Shown here piece by piece: positions 57,743 to 64,000 of a stretch of DNA of 64,000 nt. Made by a program: the position numbers and the translations under genes. Under the pieces are notes generated by a model. That model was not told the DNA's origin. It ran no database searches and worked only from the letters and a program-made list of their open reading frames with translations. Source of the stretch: Candidatus Tisiphia endosymbiont of Melanophora roralis (lineage in GTDB: Bacteria; Pseudomonadota; Alphaproteobacteria; Rickettsiales; Rickettsiaceae). The stretch lies in contig NZ_OZ032161.1 of assembly GCF_964026575.1 (NCBI RefSeq), forward strand, positions 1-64,000, in the 5' to 3' direction. Numbering within the stretch: the first letter of the stretch is position 1; every line of letters begins with the position of its first letter.

Positions 57743-58183
57743 TTATCTTCTTACCATCCGAGTACCACAAATTATGTCATGTAAACACTTTTTTTCATCA
57801 GTACATATCATGCAGACAATACTTATAATCCCCAATATTACAGTACTACTTATTAGTGCTAATATAATAAATCTAATCAACGCTTTTAAAAAGCTTATTC
57901 GTGTACCATCCTCGTTTATGATCTTCATGCCCAATATATAACCGCCAAGAGTTGCTTGCATTGAAGATGACTCAAATATTGCCTCATATATAATTGTTAA
58001 TGATAGCATTATTAATGTCGGAATGGAAGAATAGGCTAGTGCCTCGGCTATTACTGCACCGTCTAGTAGAGAGTTACTTACTAGTATCATAGTCACACAA
58101 ATTAGAAAAAAAATAATTAAAATTCGATCCAAAACTACAGCAATAGATCTTCGCCAAAAGCCACAATAGATATATCCATTCAT
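57743..58183 (-). CDS. RDD-family membrane protein
   Basis: A 146-residue protein started at ATG 58183 (MNGYIYCGFWRRSIAVVLDR); the longer frame runs into coxA. FWRRSIAVVLDRILIIF carries the R-x(n)-D pattern naming the family, with three hydrophobic helices and LGGYILGMKIINEDG in between. Function is unknown. It follows coxA by 4 bp and so is probably in the cytochrome oxidase transcript. Confidence 0.82.
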   Translation of the reverse strand: MNGYIYCGFWRRSIAVVLDRILIIFFLICVTMILVSNSLLDGAVIAEALAYSSIPTLIMLSLTIIYEAIFESSSMQATLGGYILGMKIINEDGTRISFLKALIRFIILALISSTVILGIISIVCMICTDEKKCLHDIICGTRMVRR

Positions 58184-58187
58184 AAAA

Positions 58188-60430
<2,243 letters not shown>

Positions 60431-60440
60431 AGTAACTCCT

Positions 60441-61250
60441 TTATTTAATTGATTTTAAGGCTAATTTTTTGTTAGTCTTCATATTCATAGAAAATTTTGA
60501 TTTTGCCATAATCAACCAGTTTTGAAATTCTTCCTTACTTACCACTTCAATGGCAATTGGCATAAAACCATGATTAACACCGCAAAGTTCTGAACATTGA
60601 CCATAATACACGCCTTTTTTGCTAATTTTAGTCCAAGTTTCATTGATTCTTCCAGGAACCGCATCGATCTTTATACCTAACGCTGGTACTGCAAAACTAT
60701 GTATGACGTCTCCTGCCGTAATTAGAAATTTCACAGTAGTATTTTCTGGTATGATAATACGGTTATCGACATCTAATAAGCGTTTTTGACCAAGTTTTAA
60801 TCTTTCATCGGTAATTAAATAACTATCAAATTCGATATTATCGTGATCAGGGTATATATAATGCCAATACCACTGATAGCCCACGACCTTAACAGTCATA
60901 TCTATTTCAGGAATTTTTTCTGCAAAACGTAAAATACGAAATGATGGTATGGCAATAATAACTAAAATTATTATAGGGATTATCGTCCAAATAACTTCAA
61001 TTAAGATATTATGAGAAAATTTTGCTGGAATAGGGTTGGCTTTTGCATTAAATCTAATACAAACATAGACTAGTAAAATGGTAATAAAGACAACTATTCC
61101 TCCTGATATTAACAGTAGGAAATTGTGAAACCCGTGAAGCTCTTCCATCAGAGGGCTTGCTGGAGTTTGCAACAACATTTGCCACGCCTGAGGTTCTGAG
61201 GCTAAGCAATTGTGAGCAAATAAAAGATATAAAATTACAAATTTTTTCAT
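60441..61250 (-). CDS. coxB: Cytochrome c oxidase subunit II
   Basis: A 269-residue subunit with an N-terminal signal peptide (FVILYLLFAHNCLA) and two membrane helices (LLISGGIVVFITILLVYVCI and VIWTIIPIIILVIIAIPSF). It ends with a periplasmic CuA domain: GYQWYWHYIYPD, HSFAVPALGIKIDAVPG and GQCSELCGVNHGFMPI (CuA Cys and His ligands). It accepts electrons from cytochrome c. First gene of the preserved cox cluster. Confidence 0.96.
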   Translation of the reverse strand: MKKFVILYLLFAHNCLASEPQAWQMLLQTPASPLMEELHGFHNFLLLISGGIVVFITILLVYVCIRFNAKANPIPAKFSHNILIEVIWTIIPIIILVIIAIPSFRILRFAEKIPEIDMTVKVVGYQWYWHYIYPDHDNIEFDSYLITDERLKLGQKRLLDVDNRIIIPENTTVKFLITAGDVIHSFAVPALGIKIDAVPGRINETWTKISKKGVYYGQCSELCGVNHGFMPIAIEVVSKEEFQNWLIMAKSKFSMNMKTNKKLALKSIK

Positions 61251-61407
61251 ATTTGGTATTAGTGGGTTTGATTCTATATGCTATAGTTAGACAATATAAG
61301 ACGATATATAGTTTTATTAAAGTAAAAAATAGGGTATAGTGCAAAAACTTGAGGAATTTATCATTGACTTTAAGCTGCCTTCTGATACGATTCGGCTTAC
61401 TAATAAG

Positions 61408-61423
61408 TATACTCAAATGATTT
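61408..61423. repeat. Solo end of a family A palindromic element
   Basis: tatactcaaatgattt matches the left end of family A exactly (compare 5857 in mutL). The rest of the element is absent. It lies 12 bp upstream of the yebC ATG, so it forms part of its leader. Confidence 0.65.
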
Positions 61424-61434
61424 AAGATTACAAT

Positions 61435-62187
61435 ATGGCAGGTCATTCAAAATTTAAAAATATTCAGCATCGAAAAGGTACGCAAGATAAGAAAAGGGCG
61501 AAAGTTTTTACTAAGCTAATTAGAGAAATTATCACTGCTGCTAAAATGGGAACTGATGTAAGCAATAATCCACGCCTGCGGAGTAGCATAGCTGCAGCAC
61601 GCAGTCAGAATTTGCCAAAGGATCGAATAGATAAGGCAATAAGTGCAGCAAGTGATTCGAATAATAACGAACATTATACAGAGATTAGATATGAAGGCTT
61701 TGCTCCGGGTGGTATTGCAATAATAGTAGAGGCTTTAACTGATAATAAAAATCGCACAGCTGCTGAAATTAGGTCGGCTTTTACTAAATTTGGTGGTAAT
61801 TTAGGTGAGACTGGAAGTAGCAGTTATATGTTTGACCATCTTGGAGTAATACAATACCCAGTGGAATTAACATCGGCAGAATCTATATTGGAAAGTAGCC
61901 TAGAGGCTGGGGCAAAAGATGTGATTTCTGAAGAAGATGCGTATTTAATCTATACAGATATTGAGGATTTTGTACAAACTCTTGAATCTTTGACTAATAA
62001 ATATGGACCTCCTGAGGAATCCTATATCGGTTGGATCCCTCAGAATATCATGATTATAGAAGATAAAGATAAGGCAGAGAAGCTATTAAAATTAGTGGAT
62101 CTTTTGGAAGAAAGCGATGACGTACAAAAAGTTTTTGGTAATTATGAATTATCTGATGCAATTTATCAAGCTATGAAGGATATTTAA
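61435..62187 (+). CDS. yebC: YebC/PmpR-family regulator
   Basis: A 250-residue protein with the family's start [32 protein letters not shown] and the conserved [11 protein letters not shown]-like segment ([20 protein letters not shown]). Bacterial members bind DNA as regulators; YebC proteins also help ribosomes through proline-rich stretches, and mitochondrial TACO1 activates COX1 translation. It is next to the cox genes, divergently oriented. Confidence 0.95.
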   Translation: MAGHSKFKNIQHRKGTQDKKRAKVFTKLIREIITAAKMGTDVSNNPRLRSSIAAARSQNLPKDRIDKAISAASDSNNNEHYTEIRYEGFAPGGIAIIVEALTDNKNRTAAEIRSAFTKFGGNLGETGSSSYMFDHLGVIQYPVELTSAESILESSLEAGAKDVISEEDAYLIYTDIEDFVQTLESLTNKYGPPEESYIGWIPQNIMIIEDKDKAEKLLKLVDLLEESDDVQKVFGNYELSDAIYQAMKDI

Positions 62188-62188
62188 T

Positions 62189-62923
62189 ATGGATTGCCAA
62201 ATTATTGTTCTAGCTGCTGGTAATGGTAGAAGAATGGAATCTTCGTTACCAAAAGTAATGCATGAAGTTGGTGGTAGACCTATGCTTGATAGGGTGCTAA
62301 CAAATGCCAAAAAAGTGACTAACGATGTTATCTTAGTTCACTCATTGCAATTAGAAAAATATATTTCTTCTTATAAAGAGGTTTGTAAATTTGCATTGCA
62401 GCTAGAACGATTGGGTACTGCTCATGCGGTATATACTGCTTTAGACTTAGTTGATGACAATAAAATTGTAGCAGTGCTTTACGGAGATAATCCTTTAATC
62501 ACCGCAAATATTATTAACGATTTATTAGACCACCTAATTTCTACAAATTCAGCCATTACAACGTTATGCTTTAGACGTGATAACCCCGGACAATATGGAC
62601 GAATAGTTACTGATGAACTAGGAAATTTTTTAAAAATTGTGGAATTTAAAGAAGCAACGAGTGAAGAACAAGCTATGACAATTTGTAATTCTGGTATTAT
62701 GGCTTTTGAAGCTGGTATATTAAAAAAATATTTACCTTCTATTTTTTTAGAAGAAATTGATAGAACAAAAGAGTTATATTTGACCGCCCTTGTAAAAATA
62801 GCTAAGGATAGCGGAGAAAAAGTATCATATTTGCTATCTTCAGACCACGACATAGTGCTTGGAGTAAATACTAAACAGGAGCTAGAAGAAGCTAATAAAA
62901 CTATTGCTAAGTTAATGGGCTAG
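62189..62923 (+). CDS. GlmU-type nucleotidyltransferase, uridyltransferase domain only
   Basis: A 244-residue sugar-phosphate nucleotidyltransferase. The signature is VLAAGNGRRMESSLPKVMHE (L-A-A-G-x-G-x-R-M), then VLYGDNPLI, FKEATSEEQ and CNSGIMAFE, matching the N-terminal domain of GlmU, which makes UDP-GlcNAc from GlcNAc-1-P and UTP. The C-terminal left-handed beta-helix acetyltransferase domain (~200 residues) is absent, and the frame ends at a genuine stop, followed by repeats. Either the acetyl step is done by another protein or the gene is shortened. It follows yebC by 1 bp. Confidence 0.85.
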   Translation: MDCQIIVLAAGNGRRMESSLPKVMHEVGGRPMLDRVLTNAKKVTNDVILVHSLQLEKYISSYKEVCKFALQLERLGTAHAVYTALDLVDDNKIVAVLYGDNPLITANIINDLLDHLISTNSAITTLCFRRDNPGQYGRIVTDELGNFLKIVEFKEATSEEQAMTICNSGIMAFEAGILKKYLPSIFLEEIDRTKELYLTALVKIAKDSGEKVSYLLSSDHDIVLGVNTKQELEEANKTIAKLMG

Positions 62924-62944
62924 GTAATACACACAAAATTCTTC

Positions 62945-63101
62945 AACGTCATTGTGAGGAGTCGCGAAAAAGCGGCGACGCGGCAATCTAGGATACGCGA
63001 AGCGTATTAGAAAAAACAGCTTCGCTGTTTACCTAGATCGCCACGGCACCTAACGGTGTCTTGCGATGATGGTTATACAAAAAATGTAGGGTGCTATGCC
63101 A
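62945..63101. repeat. Nested palindromic repeat (family D), inverted relative to 45612
   Basis: cgtcattgtgaggagtcgcg, then gcggcaatctaggatacgcg, tacgcgaagcgta-like and aaacagcttcgctgttt palindromes, and cctagatcgccacggcacct. It is the reverse complement of the first unit at 45612-45704, and ends in the same agggtgctatgcc as 45855. Confidence 0.8.
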
Positions 63102-63281
63102 TGTGAGACGCGATACTAAAACATTTTCAATACAAACATATTTCTAAAAAATATAGTTTTTATTGAGTGTTTTAATGTTACAAATTAACCTCAAACGTTA
63201 AATTAATTGGCAACTTGGGTTAAAGAATTAGATGTAGACGTTGATTACAGCCTAATTTGAGTAAGTAAAAAGTCAAAAAAT

Positions 63282-63587
63282 ATGCCAAACCCAATAACTT
63301 ACACAATAGAAAACTTAAGCGATGCACGAGAGTTCTTATCCAAATTCCATAATCCGGTTATTTTAACTAACAAAAGTGGTAGCACGAGATATTATGGTAT
63401 GCTAGTGTGGGATTATATTTTTAAAAAACTAATTGAAGAATTTCCCCAAATCGTAAAAATTATTGTTAATGTAGGAAACGATCACGCAGCTTTATTTACC
63501 GCTATCAAACTTAATTACCAAAATATAGTTTATACTGGTAAATCAGCAGAGGCTAGAAAGTTGGCTTTGGCTAATAGTATAACATGA
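63282..63587 (+). CDS. Small conserved-looking protein of unknown function
   Basis: A 101-residue protein. NLSDAREFLSKFHNPVILTN, MLVWDYIFKKLIEEFPQIVK, IIVNVGNDHAALFTAIKLNY, then KSAEARKLALAN suggest an alternating beta-alpha fold. The NVGNDHAALFTAIKLNYQNI segment is regular enough to be a real gene. I recognise no family. Its stop lies just before a palindrome fragment. Confidence 0.55.
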   Translation: MPNPITYTIENLSDAREFLSKFHNPVILTNKSGSTRYYGMLVWDYIFKKLIEEFPQIVKIIVNVGNDHAALFTAIKLNYQNIVYTGKSAEARKLALANSIT

Positions 63588-63590
63588 GAA

Positions 63591-63615
63591 CGCGAATTCG
63601 GGATAAGAATTATTC
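63591..63615. repeat. Partial palindrome of the gaattcgggataagaatt family
   Basis: gcgaattcgggataagaatt matches one arm of 34818-34862 (complement) and 2990-3020. The second arm is missing or very degenerate. It lies between convergent genes. Confidence 0.6.
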
Positions 63616-63633
63616 CCTCCCTTTTCCAAAAGC

Positions 63634-63861
63634 CTAGCGATGTCCACGATAATAGACAGTTTTATATGACCGCTCACTATTGGGAAATTTCCGCTCCCTA
63701 ATTGAGAAGCTACCGAAGCCTCTAATTTCAATACGATTTTGCTCAGCGAGGCTAGACTGTAAATAATCAAATACCAAATCTATAGAATCTTTTATATCTT
63801 CCTTAGAAAGATAATTAAGTTCCTTAGATATTTTATCCACTAAATCAGACTTTCTTGCCAT
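63634..63861 (-). CDS. HU/IHF-family DNA-binding protein, short
   Basis: A 75-residue protein with the family's N-terminal helices (MARKSDLVDKISKELNYLSK) and the beta start (NRIEIRGFGSFSIRERKFPN). The usual ~90-95 residues include the arm (RNPKTG) and a final helix; here the end (SERSYKTVYYRGHR) replaces them. Similar to IHF-beta by the IEIRGFGSFSIRER segment. Either a rickettsial variant or trimmed at its 3' end next to the palindrome fragment. Confidence 0.75.
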   Translation of the reverse strand: MARKSDLVDKISKELNYLSKEDIKDSIDLVFDYLQSSLAEQNRIEIRGFGSFSIRERKFPNSERSYKTVYYRGHR

Positions 63862-63864
63862 AAA

Positions 63865-64000
63865 TTAAAAAATTGCCTTTATCCCTTGAAATTTATTTTT
63901 AAAAAAACTTGGTAAAACACTATCAAAATCCTCCATGATAATTTCAAGAAATTTTGATTTCGGTTTTATTTTAAATTCTTTTACCTTCAAATCTTTATCA
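63865..64000 (-). CDS. C-terminal end of an unidentified gene upstream of the IHF gene
   Basis: The minus strand is open from the window edge to a stop at 63865-63867, reading ...KEFKIKPKSKFLEIIMEDFD, SVLPSFFKNKFQGIKAIF. It ends 3 bp before the IHF/HU start, suggesting an operon. In Rickettsia a signal-peptide peptidase (sppA) often precedes the IHF gene, which would fit, but the fragment is too short to identify. Confidence 0.5.
   Translation of the reverse strand, partial: DKDLKVKEFKIKPKSKFLEIIMEDFDSVLPSFFKNKFQGIKAIF

Overview
The window looks like a chromosome segment from an AT-rich alphaproteobacterium of the family Rickettsiaceae, in or close to Rickettsia. Support: a rickettsial gene set (hemA-type ALA synthase, sdhCDA, coxBA, nrdAB, rpmH-rnpA, a ChpT-like phosphotransferase, a retropepsin-like membrane protease, a PAP2 phosphatase), a 23S-5S rRNA pair with no 16S beside it, and many palindromic repeats, several sitting in frame inside proteins as Rickettsia palindromic elements (RPEs) do. 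Species is not resolvable by eye.

Layout. 1-8.5 kb: end of a DsbA-like gene, a toxin-antitoxin pair with a frameshifted YafQ-type toxin, an aspartyl protease/glnQ pair, a metallo-hydrolase, a PAP2 phosphatase, a zinc-finger protein, mutL (two in-frame repeat insertions) and hemA. 8.6-19.3 kb: an accessory, decaying region with two IS630-type elements, two near-identical inverted IS1634-type elements plus a fragment, an IS110 element split by one of the IS630 elements, remnants of a serine recombinase next to tRNA-Asp, and two oppositely oriented pieces of a filamentous-haemagglutinin-like adhesin. 19.3-23.4 kb: dnaQ-coaE, a cytosine-5 methyltransferase with a probable cognate endonuclease, and a VUT-type membrane protein. 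23.7-26.9 kb: 5S and 23S rRNA on the minus strand from a consensus-like promoter. 27-40 kb: a 1484-residue pentapeptide-repeat protein, sucB, a candidate CE-clan cysteine protease effector, nrdB/nrdA, fabD, a lytic transglycosylase and rpmH-rnpA. 40-51.5 kb: a frameshifted, signal-peptide-bearing NB-ARC/TPR protein, chpT, sdhA, a nucleotidyltransferase-HEPN protein between sdhA and sdhDC, an intact MazEF-type pair and an AsmA-like protein. 51.5-64 kb: ugd, dnaE, a glutamine amidotransferase, an RDD protein, coxA, an acetyltransferase lodged between coxA and coxB, coxB, yebC, a GlmU-type nucleotidyltransferase lacking its second domain, and an IHF/HU gene.

The strongest unusual signal is non-coding. 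A ~245-bp multi-hairpin element occurs twice (6955-7202 after mutL, 56452-56700 after dnaE). Two of its hairpins have loops complementary to each other over 12-13 nt. Between the copies these loops change in step, so the loop-loop pairing is kept while the stems are almost invariant. Each copy is flanked by short direct repeats. This points to a small mobile element whose product, RNA or folded single-stranded DNA, needs a kissing-loop contact.

A second theme is a population of TA-bounded palindromic repeats (TATACT...AGTATA). They share a central core (GCGTACATTTAGTACGTGAG or close variants), and one family has ends nearly identical to one end of the IS630 element at 13618-14724. They may be MITE-like derivatives moved by IS630 transposase. 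Copies lie inside mutL and dnaE and form or abut the 3' ends of chpT and the asmA-like gene, so they are reshaping proteins.
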